DNA of 64,000 bases from Bacillota bacterium. Its GTDB lineage: Bacteria; Bacillota; Clostridia; Lachnospirales; Lachnospiraceae. Location: assembly GCA_023410575.1 (NCBI GenBank), contig JAEYPP010000009.1:1-64000 (forward strand), given 5' to 3'. Made by a program: the position numbers and the translations under genes. The notes under the pieces are model-generated. The model was not told the origin of the DNA. It ran no database searches and saw only the letters and a program-made list of their open reading frames with translations. This document shows positions 32,806 through 42,032 of the stretch, piece by piece (the stretch's first letter is position 1; every line of letters begins with the position of its first letter).

Positions 32806-35436
32806 ATGAAAAAAAGAAAGAATTGTAAACGAATATGTGTACTGCTCATATCGAGCTTATTAATAAGTGGCTCACCATCCATGGATGTACTAGCTGCAAA
32901 TAACCAAAAACTATATAATTATACGACACAGAGCACGATGAAGGTGTCAGATACGAAAATTACTTATAAATATAATGGAACAACAATTAGCTTGCCTGGG
33001 ACACCAGGAATTCTAACAAGTAATAATGTTGCTCTTGGTCCATATGTAATGATTATGAATAAAAAAATGGGGATTAAGACGAAGTACGATAAGGCGAAAA
33101 AAACAGTTACCTTTAAAAAAGGAAATACAACGGTTGTTTTATCTTTAGGAAGTAAAACAGCGATTGTTAATGGAAAAGAAGTTATGATGAGTGCTGCGCC
33201 AATTTGTGTGAAGTATGCCGACTCTAAAAAAACTGCTATCTTGGTACCTACACGTTTTATCTCAGAAACCTTTGGATTTTATTATGAATGGAATAGCTCA
33301 ACATCTACGGTATCAATTAATGAAAGCCAAGTATTATCATATGATAATAAAACTGTAAATTATACAGGTGTATTAGGTAAAGTTTCACTCGATGGAAAAG
33401 ACATTAATGTTTCCAATATGCCAACAATACTGATTAACAATACTGCAATGGTTCAAGCATACCGTGTATATAACAATAAATTAGGTGTTAAATATCGATA
33501 TGTTCCAAGTACAGGTAAGTTAACCTTTGTAAAGGGTGATATCATGCTTGAGATGCAATTAGGCAGTAGTATAGTAACGATTAATGGAATTGTAGCTGAT
33601 TGTGGAGTATCTCCTAAGTTAGTCAAGAACCTAACTACAGGTGTAGAAACAGTTATGGTACCAGCGCAATTTGTATCCAAAGCACTTGGATATGATTATG
33701 CTTGGAATTCTCAGACAAAGACATCCCAGATTATGACTTCGAAATTAGTAGGAGTAACACCTAATTTGATTATTAGTTCAGGATCATCAACTGGTGGTTC
33801 TACAGGAAATTATAAGGAAGTAGAATACTTTAGATGGGGGTTAGCAAATCAATATAAACTTTCGGTAGAACAAGCAAAGTCAGCATTAGCAATGTCAAAA
33901 AATCTTGTATTAAATAGTGGCTCAGCATCTACTTTAAGCTCAATTAGTGAAACTGTGACAACTTCTGAACTAGAAGCTATACAATTACAATTTACTAACA
34001 AACTAGATTCCGTTTCTGCAACACATGAGGGGAACAAAGTCACTATTTCATTAAAGAATACCTTCGCATCACAACAGATGATTAATTTCTCGAAAGAATT
34101 AATTGAGACTGCATCCGTTAATTATGACGCTGAAAACTTGGAAACGAATATTGTTGTAACTTTAAAAGGGGATAGTGCTAATTACGAATTGATTCCTTCA
34201 ACTGATAATCTATCTTTAACTGTTAATTTTTATCCAAATTATATTACCGAGGTGGTTGCTGGCCAGGATGCATATGGATATCAGTATATCTCATTTCAAG
34301 GCTTATCAAATTTAAAACCAATTGTAACAGAGAGTGCCCAAAATCTTTATTTACAATTTAACAACACATTGAATGGAGTTGGAGATCGGATTTATGTATC
34401 TGATTTATTAGACAGTAATAGGATTGATAATGTTATACTTGAATCCCCTTCCCAAAATTCCTCAATCTTTATTATTGAAAAACCAAATGCTGAATCCACT
34501 TATAAGATGCATGAAGATGGAACTACACTTTCTTTTTACATAGATCGAGAAGAAAATATTCCAGTAATTAACGATACTCCGATTCAGATTCAGTTACCAG
34601 ACGGAATAAATGCATCCTCAATTACGGATGAAGATTTATACAAGTTGAATAAATTTCAGATTTTAATTCCTGGAGATCATCGTAGATTTTACGATGAGAA
34701 TCCAATTATAAATTCATATAGCGACGTTGCTAACATAAAGGTTACTTATAACTCAAGTAATCAGACAGTAATCACAGTCTCTACCAATGTAATCCAAGGA
34801 TATAAGTATGAAGTGGATGGTGACATTCTCAAATTAACCGTAGATTCTCCAAGTAAAATATATGATCGTATCGTTGTATTAGATGCTGGTCATGGCGGTA
34901 AGGATCCAGGTGCTGTCTATGGTTCTACGAAAGAAAAGGTTATTAATTTTAATGTTTTAAATGTTTACGCAAAAACCTATTTTGAAGAAGCTGGCATTAA
35001 AGTTTATTATACTCGTCAAGATGATACTTTAATCGCTTTAGCAGATCGTGCTAAATTTGCATCTCAGGTCGAAGCAGATCTATTTATCAGTGTACATTGC
35101 AATGCAGCAACCAATACTGCTGCACATGGTAGTAGTGTATATTATAGCAGTACAAATAAAGCCAAAACTCCAAGTGGATTAACAAGTAAAGTATTAGCTA
35201 CTAATATGGTAAATGCACTGTCCACAAATCTTGGAACTAAAAATTTAGGAACAATAGATAAAGGTTTTGTTGTCGTACGTGATAATTCAGTACCAGCAGT
35301 ATTAGTTGAACTTGCCTTCTTATCTAACCCAGAAGATAAGGCGAAATTAATTTCTGCAAGTTTTCAAAAGAAAGCAGCAAAAACAATTTGTGATTCTGTG
35401 GTTAGCATATTTAAATCATATCCAACTAAGAGATAG
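32806..35436 (+). CDS. Multi-domain N-acetylmuramoyl-L-alanine amidase
   Basis: An 876-residue secreted peptidoglycan amidase. After a signal peptide (to about residue 30) come two copper-amine-oxidase-N-like domains (about 55-175 and 190-305, both with VNG and FVS/FIS-type wall-binding patterns), a Ser/Gly linker, an AMIN-like region (about 390-490) and a second beta-rich region. The C-terminal Amidase_3 domain has zinc ligands His696 (LDAGHGGKDPG), Glu in KEKVINFN and His764 (ISVHCNAA), plus the catalytic Glu835 (VPAVLVELAF). It cuts the lactyl-peptide bond of peptidoglycan. Its 3' end is followed directly by the GHL10 gene. Confidence 0.92.
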   Translation: MKKRKNCKRICVLLISSLLISGSPSMDVLAANNQKLYNYTTQSTMKVSDTKITYKYNGTTISLPGTPGILTSNNVALGPYVMIMNKKMGIKTKYDKAKKTVTFKKGNTTVVLSLGSKTAIVNGKEVMMSAAPICVKYADSKKTAILVPTRFISETFGFYYEWNSSTSTVSINESQVLSYDNKTVNYTGVLGKVSLDGKDINVSNMPTILINNTAMVQAYRVYNNKLGVKYRYVPSTGKLTFVKGDIMLEMQLGSSIVTINGIVADCGVSPKLVKNLTTGVETVMVPAQFVSKALGYDYAWNSQTKTSQIMTSKLVGVTPNLIISSGSSTGGSTGNYKEVEYFRWGLANQYKLSVEQAKSALAMSKNLVLNSGSASTLSSISETVTTSELEAIQLQFTNKLDSVSATHEGNKVTISLKNTFASQQMINFSKELIETASVNYDAENLETNIVVTLKGDSANYELIPSTDNLSLTVNFYPNYITEVVAGQDAYGYQYISFQGLSNLKPIVTESAQNLYLQFNNTLNGVGDRIYVSDLLDSNRIDNVILESPSQNSSIFIIEKPNAESTYKMHEDGTTLSFYIDREENIPVINDTPIQIQLPDGINASSITDEDLYKLNKFQILIPGDHRRFYDENPIINSYSDVANIKVTYNSSNQTVITVSTNVIQGYKYEVDGDILKLTVDSPSKIYDRIVVLDAGHGGKDPGAVYGSTKEKVINFNVLNVYAKTYFEEAGIKVYYTRQDDTLIALADRAKFASQVEADLFISVHCNAATNTAAHGSSVYYSSTNKAKTPSGLTSKVLATNMVNALSTNLGTKNLGTIDKGFVVVRDNSVPAVLVELAFLSNPEDKAKLISASFQKKAAKTICDSVVSIFKSYPTKR

Positions 35437-35452
35437 GGTAAGGAGAAAATGT

Positions 35453-36928
35453 ATGAAGAATAATTCGTTCAAAGCAATGATCGCATTCCTGTTAATGATT
35501 TGTTTTATAGGTGGTATTACAACACCAGTATATGCCGATGAACTTGTGATTAATGGATCTGCTCCAGTAGTAAATGTCACTTATTCGATTAAGGATTCGG
35601 TTGCAACTGTAACAGTTGATGCATCTAGTGATGCTGGTATCAAGAGTATCATATATTTATATGGTAGTGTTAGTTCTGTCGATAACGAAGTATGGGATAC
35701 CCATGGAATTGATATTACGGATAATCCGAAGTTTACGGTAACCGAAAGTAGCACTTATAGCTTTAAAGTAACTGATAATAACGGAAATATTACAACTACA
35801 AAATTGAGTGTATCCTTTGATTTTAAGGCAGTTTGGATTTCTTATCTAGAGTTTAAATCTACTGGTTATACAGAAGTGGAATTTAAAGAACAGATCACTA
35901 CGATGTTTGATAATGTTGTAAGTATGGGAATGAATGCAGTAGTTGTACATGTTCGTCCTTTTGGTGATGCAATGTATAAGTCTAGTTATTTTCCTTGGTC
36001 AAAATATTGCTCGGGAACACAAGGCAAAGACCCTGGATTTGATCCACTCAAAATTATGGTTGACGAAGCTCACAAAAGAGGCTTACAATTTCATGCTTGG
36101 TTAAACCCATATCGAGTTACAACAGGAACAACTGATGTTACTAAGCTTGCTACTACAAACCAAGCTCGTAAATGGTTAACTGATAGCTCCACAAGCAATG
36201 ATCGAAATGTTTTGTCATTTGGTGGAAATTTGTACTATAATCCAGGTTCCGCTTCTGTACGTAATTTAATTCGTAAAGGTGTAAAGGAAATTGTTAAAAA
36301 CTATGATGTTGATGGAATTCATTTTGATGATTATTTCTATCCAACCTTAGGAAGTAATTATGAAAATTTATTTGATGCACCAGAATATCAAGCATATGTT
36401 AACGATTGTCAAAATAAAGGAACTACGAAAATTTTATCCATTGCAAATTGGAGAAGACGTAATGTTAATTGGTTAGTGAAAAACATCTATAATGATATTA
36501 AAAAGATTGATTCCAATGTTGTATTTGGTATTAGTCCTGGAGGATTCTTAAATACTTTACTGATGGATGATCGTTATTATACTGATATAAAAACATGGAT
36601 GTCAAAATCAGGTTATATTGATTATATTTGTCCTCAGATTTACTGGAGTTTTAGTCATAGCACTTATCCATTTGCAAAAACAGTAGATTTATGGAGTTCT
36701 TTATTAAAGACTGATAGCGTGGATTTATATATTGGTATTCCTGTATATAAAGCAGGTTCAAAAGAAGAACCTGAATTTAAAACAAATAAAAATATTTTAG
36801 TAGATATGGTGGAATACTGTCAAAATAGTGGTTCAGTCGATGGATATATGTTCTATCGTTATGCTTATTTCTATAATTCCGTTACGAAAAAGGCTGTAGA
36901 CTTATTAATTGACAAATTAAATCAATAA
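35453..36928 (+). CDS. Secreted glycosyl hydrolase-like family 10 protein (DUF187/YngK)
   Basis: A 491-residue exported protein. The signal peptide covers about residues 1-28 (ending PVYA). A short beta domain (about 35-120, Ig-like) is followed by the GHL10 TIM-barrel (KAVWISYLEFKSTG, MNAVVVHVRPFGDAMY, LQFHAWLNPYRV, VDGIHFDDYFYP, FGISPGGF, YICPQIYWS). The family is thought to act on cell-wall glycans. I chose ATG 35453 because GGAG lies 7 bases upstream; the longer reading from 35390 overlaps the amidase gene and has no signal sequence at its start. It is probably cotranscribed with the amidase. Confidence 0.88.
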   Translation: MKNNSFKAMIAFLLMICFIGGITTPVYADELVINGSAPVVNVTYSIKDSVATVTVDASSDAGIKSIIYLYGSVSSVDNEVWDTHGIDITDNPKFTVTESSTYSFKVTDNNGNITTTKLSVSFDFKAVWISYLEFKSTGYTEVEFKEQITTMFDNVVSMGMNAVVVHVRPFGDAMYKSSYFPWSKYCSGTQGKDPGFDPLKIMVDEAHKRGLQFHAWLNPYRVTTGTTDVTKLATTNQARKWLTDSSTSNDRNVLSFGGNLYYNPGSASVRNLIRKGVKEIVKNYDVDGIHFDDYFYPTLGSNYENLFDAPEYQAYVNDCQNKGTTKILSIANWRRRNVNWLVKNIYNDIKKIDSNVVFGISPGGFLNTLLMDDRYYTDIKTWMSKSGYIDYICPQIYWSFSHSTYPFAKTVDLWSSLLKTDSVDLYIGIPVYKAGSKEEPEFKTNKNILVDMVEYCQNSGSVDGYMFYRYAYFYNSVTKKAVDLLIDKLNQ

Positions 36929-37040
36929 CAAAGTCAAACATGTACCTCAAGTTATTCATGGTCTTACGACAGCTGTAGTAAAGAACATACAAGAATCTTT
37001 ACATCATCATCAGTCTACGTAGTAATGTGGATATAAATGA

Positions 37041-37066
37041 AGGGGCTGGAAACAGCTCCTTTTTTT
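37041..37066 (+). terminator. Rho-independent terminator
   Basis: AGGGGCTG and CAGCTCCT (37041-37060, GAAA loop) form a compact stem followed by six T. It lies upstream of the start at 37090 and argues against translation starting at 37027. Confidence 0.85.
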
Positions 37067-37089
37067 CAAAAGTAAAGGAAAGCGAAAAT

Positions 37090-37536
37090 ATGACTATTTA
37101 TGTTGATGCGGATGCATGTCCTGTAATAAAAATTATAGAAAATTGTGCAAAAAAAAGTAACATACCGGTTGTGTTATTATGTGATACCAACCATATCCTG
37201 TCCTCGGAGTATAGTGATATCGTAATAATTGGTGCTGGTGCTGATGCAGTCGATTTTGCTCTTATCAATCGTTGTAAACGAGGAGATATTGTTGTTACGC
37301 AGGATTATGGTGTTGCAGCATTAGCTCTTGGTAAAGGTGCACATCCAATTCACCAAAGTGGAAAGTGGTATACCGATGACAATATAAATCAGATGTTAAT
37401 GGAACGTCATATTGCGAAAGAAGAACGAAGAAAATCATCGAAGCATCATTTAAAAGGACCTAAAAAGAGAACTCTTGACGATAATGTTAGGTTTGAAGAA
37501 TCTTTGAAACGATTGATTATGAGCTTGGCAAATTAG
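37090..37536 (+). CDS. YaiI/YqxD family (DUF188) protein
   Basis: A 148-residue soluble protein of the YaiI/YqxD family, a PIN-like fold of unknown substrate. The N-terminus MTIYVDADACPVIKIIE is the family hallmark. Further landmarks are ADAVDFALINRCKRGDIVVTQDYGVAALAL and the C-terminal RFEESLKRLI. ATG 37090 is chosen because that is the usual family start and because a terminator hairpin lies within the longer in-frame reading from 37027. The ribosome binding site (AAAGG) is a little distant. Confidence 0.92.
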   Translation: MTIYVDADACPVIKIIENCAKKSNIPVVLLCDTNHILSSEYSDIVIIGAGADAVDFALINRCKRGDIVVTQDYGVAALALGKGAHPIHQSGKWYTDDNINQMLMERHIAKEERRKSSKHHLKGPKKRTLDDNVRFEESLKRLIMSLAN

Positions 37537-37617
37537 TGTATGGGAGTTTTTCACCATAAGTTCATAAATTTAACGGATTCGTAAATACTGATAAAAAAGT
37601 TTGAAGGGGATGTTATC

Positions 37618-38526
37618 ATGTTTACGAATAAAAGATTGACTCAAGCATATCACAACGCTCAAATAGAAGTATTTGATAAAGAATCGAAATATGTTTTTTT
37701 TAGTGATACCCATCGTGGAGATGATAGTATATCGGATGAATTCGCCAGAAATCAAGCATTAGTAGTTAGTGCATTACGTTACTATTATGAGAAAGGATAT
37801 ACTTATGTTGAAGTTGGTGATGGAGATGAGTTATGGGAGCATAAAAGTTTCAAACACATTCGAACTGCACATATTGATATCTTTACCATTTTAAAAAAAT
37901 TCTTTCAAAATAATCGAATGATTATGATTTACGGAAATCATAATATTTGTATGAAAAATCAAGGATATGTCCGACGTAACTATTACTCGTTTTATGATGA
38001 GTATGAAGAGAAGCAAGTATCTTTATTTCCAAATCTAAAACCACAAGAAGCATTAGTGTTAATACACAAGAAAACTGGACAAGAGATACTAGTGTTACAT
38101 GGTCATCAGGGAGATTTTCTTAATGATCAGTTTTGGATAGGCTCTATGTTAACCCTTCGCTATTTTTGGAAATTCATGCATCTTGTTGGTTTTCGTAATC
38201 CAGCAAGTCCAGCAAAAAACCAAACCAAACGTCATAAAATAGAGAAAAATTATGCAAAATGGATTAAAAAAAATAAGATGATGTTAATATGTGGACATAC
38301 CCATCGTTATAAGTTCCCAAAACCCGGACAATATCCTTATTTTAATTCTGGCTGTGGAATCCATACAAAAGGGGTATCCTGTATTGAAATCGTTAATGAT
38401 GAGATTATGTTAATTCAGTGGAGAATTGAAGCAAATCGTCAAGGTTTAATGCATGTCGTACGAAGAGTTATTCGTGGTCCTCGTTCCATTCAATCATTTG
38501 ATATGAAGCGTTGCAATGTTGTATAG
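37618..38526 (+). CDS. Calcineurin-like metallophosphoesterase
   Basis: A 302-residue soluble enzyme of the calcineurin-like phosphoesterase superfamily. The metal-binding signature is complete: FFSDTHRGDD (DxH), VGDGDELWE (GDxxD/E), YGNHN (GNHE-like), LHGHQGD and GHTHRYKFP (GHTH). The layout recalls the LpxH/YbbF group, but lipid A substrates are not expected in a Firmicute, so the natural substrate is unknown. The start has GAAGGGG upstream. Confidence 0.88.
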   Translation: MFTNKRLTQAYHNAQIEVFDKESKYVFFSDTHRGDDSISDEFARNQALVVSALRYYYEKGYTYVEVGDGDELWEHKSFKHIRTAHIDIFTILKKFFQNNRMIMIYGNHNICMKNQGYVRRNYYSFYDEYEEKQVSLFPNLKPQEALVLIHKKTGQEILVLHGHQGDFLNDQFWIGSMLTLRYFWKFMHLVGFRNPASPAKNQTKRHKIEKNYAKWIKKNKMMLICGHTHRYKFPKPGQYPYFNSGCGIHTKGVSCIEIVNDEIMLIQWRIEANRQGLMHVVRRVIRGPRSIQSFDMKRCNVV

Positions 38527-38559
38527 CGTAACAAGAAAATATAGAAATGATATTACTGA

Positions 38560-38597
38560 TAAAGGCACTGGTCATGATATTCTCTCTAGTGCTTTTT
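38560..38597 (+). terminator. Rho-independent terminator
   Basis: AAAGGCACT (38561-38569) pairs with AGTGCTTTT (38588-38596), ending in a T-run. The rest of the gap up to 38804 is AT-rich without clear features. Confidence 0.6.
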
Positions 38598-38804
38598 CGA
38601 TTGCAAAATTCAAACAATCATACTATACTAATCCCATACTGCTAAAATAAGTAGGACTAATACTAATATGAGAATATACCGTACTATCATTGAAGAGTAA
38701 AGTCATGAATGTTTGTTAATGATTTACTGGGTTAAAATTCATAAGCAAAGTCAAGTTAAAATTGAAATATTACATATGGAAGGATTAAAATTACGGATAC
38801 TAAT

Positions 38805-40013
38805 ATGACAAAACCAAATTTAAATCAACGTTTCACACGACAATATGCAGCTATTCAAGGTTGTTATTGGATGGCCTGTTGTGCGGCTATAAGTTATGCT
38901 TCTATTTATTTACTAGATAAAGGATATAGTAACTCTCAGATTGGATTAATCATGGCAATTTCTAATATTCTTGCTGTAGTATTACAACCACTTGCTGCCA
39001 GTTTCGCAGATCGACATAAAAAAATAGAACTACGAAGCGTACTCACTGTGTTAAGTACAAGTATAATACTTGCTGCAGTCATATTTGTTTTTATTCTTTC
39101 ACAATCCTTTGTACTATCAGCATTATTGGTATTTATTATTACGATGATTATCGTAATTCAACCATTGATGAATTCGTTAAGTGTTGCATATGAAGATTCA
39201 CAAATTTATATAAACTTCGGTTTTGCCAGAGGTATTGGATCGATAGCATATGCAGTGTTATCTACAAGCTTAGGATTATTACTACGACATTTTTCTAATA
39301 TTATAATTCCAATCTGTTTATGTTTAACAATTACTGCATTTACATTGCTAGTATTTACATTTCGTAATATTAATCGTACAAGGAAAGAGATTGGAAAAGT
39401 AGAACTTAGTACTAATAATTCGCACGAGGAACAAGCATCCTCTTTACTTGAATTTGTTAAAAGAAATAAGAGATTTATGTTGTTTTTACTCGGTGTATTT
39501 TTTATCTTTTATAATCATAATACACTCTCTGTATTTACAATTCAGATTATACAAAGTTATGGTGGAGATAGTACGAATATGGGAATTGCGAACTCTATTG
39601 CAGCAATATCAGAGTTTCCAGCAATGTTTCTAGTGAATCGATTACTAAAAAAGTATAGTTGTTGTAATCTCATTCGATTTGCCGCCTGTACATTCGCAGT
39701 AAAACATTTAATCATTCTATTTGCATCTTCTGTATCAGTTTACTATCTCTCACAAGTTTTACAAATTGGTAGTTATGCAATTTTTATTCCAGTTTCGGTT
39801 ACTTACGTTAGTAGATTATTAAGTAGAGCAGATGCAGTAAAAGGACAGGCGTTTATAACAACTGCAATTACTCTGGGTTCTGTGTTCGCAAGTATAATAA
39901 ATGGAAAACTGTTAGACCTTACAACTGTGAATAATGTTTTATGGATTGGAACAATCGTAGCTTGGATTGGATCTATCGTTCTATTTTTCTCAGTCGAAGA
40001 AGTAAAAGATTAA
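38805..40013 (+). CDS. MFS transporter
   Basis: A 402-residue membrane protein with twelve predicted hydrophobic segments. It shows the MFS loop 2-3 pattern SFADRHKKIELR and resembles the LacY/NupG-like (MFS_1_like) group. The substrate is unknown. The start is uncertain. ATG 38805 lacks a well-spaced ribosome binding site, while GGAAGG at 38778 is about 7 bases from an in-frame ATT at 38790, which would add MTDTN before the first Met. There is no neighbouring gene with which to assign a pathway. Confidence 0.85.
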   Translation: MTKPNLNQRFTRQYAAIQGCYWMACCAAISYASIYLLDKGYSNSQIGLIMAISNILAVVLQPLAASFADRHKKIELRSVLTVLSTSIILAAVIFVFILSQSFVLSALLVFIITMIIVIQPLMNSLSVAYEDSQIYINFGFARGIGSIAYAVLSTSLGLLLRHFSNIIIPICLCLTITAFTLLVFTFRNINRTRKEIGKVELSTNNSHEEQASSLLEFVKRNKRFMLFLLGVFFIFYNHNTLSVFTIQIIQSYGGDSTNMGIANSIAAISEFPAMFLVNRLLKKYSCCNLIRFAACTFAVKHLIILFASSVSVYYLSQVLQIGSYAIFIPVSVTYVSRLLSRADAVKGQAFITTAITLGSVFASIINGKLLDLTTVNNVLWIGTIVAWIGSIVLFFSVEEVKD

Positions 40014-40169
40014 GTTGATAGGGTATTGTTCCATAATTTGTACTGTTTATTTTCTAATCATCTTTGTTATCATAATAATTATAGGTAAGTGCTATAGTGT
40101 TAACGGTACTTTCTAGCATTACAATAATCACTAAAGTGCACTGATAGAAAAATAAAAGTAGAGGATACT

Positions 40170-41933
40170 ATGAATAAATTATTTAAATTAATAGAAACTA
40201 GCTTGGACAACTTTAAGATAAAAAAGAAACTTGTGCTACTTTACATATTTTGTGTTTTAGTTCCTTTATGTATCACAGATACCTTAATTATTAATATGGT
40301 AATTAATTCAGTGAAAAGCGTAAAATATCATGAAATGGAAAATATTGCAAACACTGTAAAATATAATTTTATCAATAGCATTAATAATGTTGATTCTGTT
40401 GCAAAAAGTATGTATATGAATCAGTCAATCGATAGTTTTTTGGAGAAAGAATATAAAAATTCGTTTGATTATGTATCATCTTATCAGAGTTTTTTCAATA
40501 ATTTTTTGTTTGATAATGGAATTAGTACGAATAAGGTATCAATAACTTTTTATACAGATAATGAAACTATAATTCAGGGTGGTAAACTTCAAAGTATTCA
40601 AAAGATTCAAGATAGTGATTGGTATCAATCATTTCTTGAATTAGGCGAAGAGAAAGCACTTTATATGATTTATGATACGAATAAGGTGAACTATAGACGT
40701 AGAATTATGTTCGTTCAAAAGATGAATTTCTTTTCTATGTCCAAATATAACAAAATAATTACCGTTGATTTGGATTATGGAGAAACGACTAGAAACCTTA
40801 ATAAGATGAATTTTAATTCACCAGTTTATGTTTGCTATGGTGATAAAATTTTAATGTCTAATCGTGATAATAATAGTATAAGTAGAGAATTTGAGACCTA
40901 TGTGCCAGATGATAATTCGTTACAAACAAGTATGAATTTATATGGAACATCTTTATCTATATATGTTCATGAAACACCAGTAGAATTTTCACAGACTCTC
41001 TATGCCAATTTTCCAATCATAATATTGATGATTTTGATTAATATTATTCTTCCAGTTATTTTTGCTTGGGGATTCAATCGTTCATTCACGACTCGATTAC
41101 ATGAATTAAGCACAGTATTTAACAAAGTTGATGAAGAACGGTTATCTGAGATTTCGAAAGTTCGTGGTAAAGATGAAATTGGTAAATTGATGTCCAATTA
41201 TAATAAAATGGTACGAAGAATTAATGATTTGATTCAAACAGTATATATATCAAAGATGAAAGAACAGGAGATGACTGTTGCAAGAAAAAATGCAGAGTTA
41301 TTAGCTTTACAAAGCCAAATTAATCCACATTTTCTATTCAATGCTTTGGAAAGTATTCGGATGCATAGTGTTTTAAAAATGGAATATGAAACAGCGGAAA
41401 TGGTGCATAGTCTAGCGGTTCTTCAAAGACAGTATTTGGAATGGAATGAAGATAACGTTGAAATTGAACGTGAAATTGAATTTGTTAAATACTATCTTGA
41501 TTTACAAAAATATCGTTTTGGTGACAGACTTTCCTATGAGCTAAAAGTAGATGAAATTTGTAAAGCTTACAGAATACCGAAGTTAACGATTGCAACTTTC
41601 GTTGAAAATGCTTGTATACATGGGATAGAATCTAAAACTACGCCTGGTTGGATATTTGTTAGAATCTTTCGTGAGGAAGAGTATCTAGTTATTGAAGTAG
41701 AAGATACTGGTAATGGTATGGATGAAGAATATATGCAACAATTAATATCTCAAATGCGTAATGCAAATATAGATATGTTAAAGGAAAAAGGGCGAGTAGG
41801 TATTATCAATGCATGCTTACGGTTAAATCTATTTACAAATGGTAAGGCAAAATTTGAGTTAGAGGGAGAAAAAGGAATCGGAATAATTATCCAGATGAAA
41901 ATACCTTTGATTTATGTTGAACAAATGGTATAA
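40170..41933 (+). CDS. YesM-type sensor histidine kinase
   Basis: A 587-residue membrane sensor kinase. TM1 is at about residues 20-45, a large extracytoplasmic sensing domain runs to about 275, and TM2 lies at about 280-300. HAMP follows (about 300-355), then the His_kinase domain with phospho-acceptor His387 in QINPHFLFNAL, then HATPase_c with IATFVENACIHGIE and EDTGNGMDEE. YesM-type kinases typically sense external oligosaccharides. It lies 99 bases upstream of a YesN-type regulator and ahead of a sugar ABC operon, so it probably controls that operon. Confidence 0.95.
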   Translation: MNKLFKLIETSLDNFKIKKKLVLLYIFCVLVPLCITDTLIINMVINSVKSVKYHEMENIANTVKYNFINSINNVDSVAKSMYMNQSIDSFLEKEYKNSFDYVSSYQSFFNNFLFDNGISTNKVSITFYTDNETIIQGGKLQSIQKIQDSDWYQSFLELGEEKALYMIYDTNKVNYRRRIMFVQKMNFFSMSKYNKIITVDLDYGETTRNLNKMNFNSPVYVCYGDKILMSNRDNNSISREFETYVPDDNSLQTSMNLYGTSLSIYVHETPVEFSQTLYANFPIIILMILINIILPVIFAWGFNRSFTTRLHELSTVFNKVDEERLSEISKVRGKDEIGKLMSNYNKMVRRINDLIQTVYISKMKEQEMTVARKNAELLALQSQINPHFLFNALESIRMHSVLKMEYETAEMVHSLAVLQRQYLEWNEDNVEIEREIEFVKYYLDLQKYRFGDRLSYELKVDEICKAYRIPKLTIATFVENACIHGIESKTTPGWIFVRIFREEEYLVIEVEDTGNGMDEEYMQQLISQMRNANIDMLKEKGRVGIINACLRLNLFTNGKAKFELEGEKGIGIIIQMKIPLIYVEQMV

Positions 41934-42032
41934 TAATAATGTTAGTTGCTTTTTCTAATGTATTATTATTCCATATTAGATTAAAAAGAATAAAGTCAGC
42001 AATTAACAGCTTTTGAGGAAGGAGAAATACAT

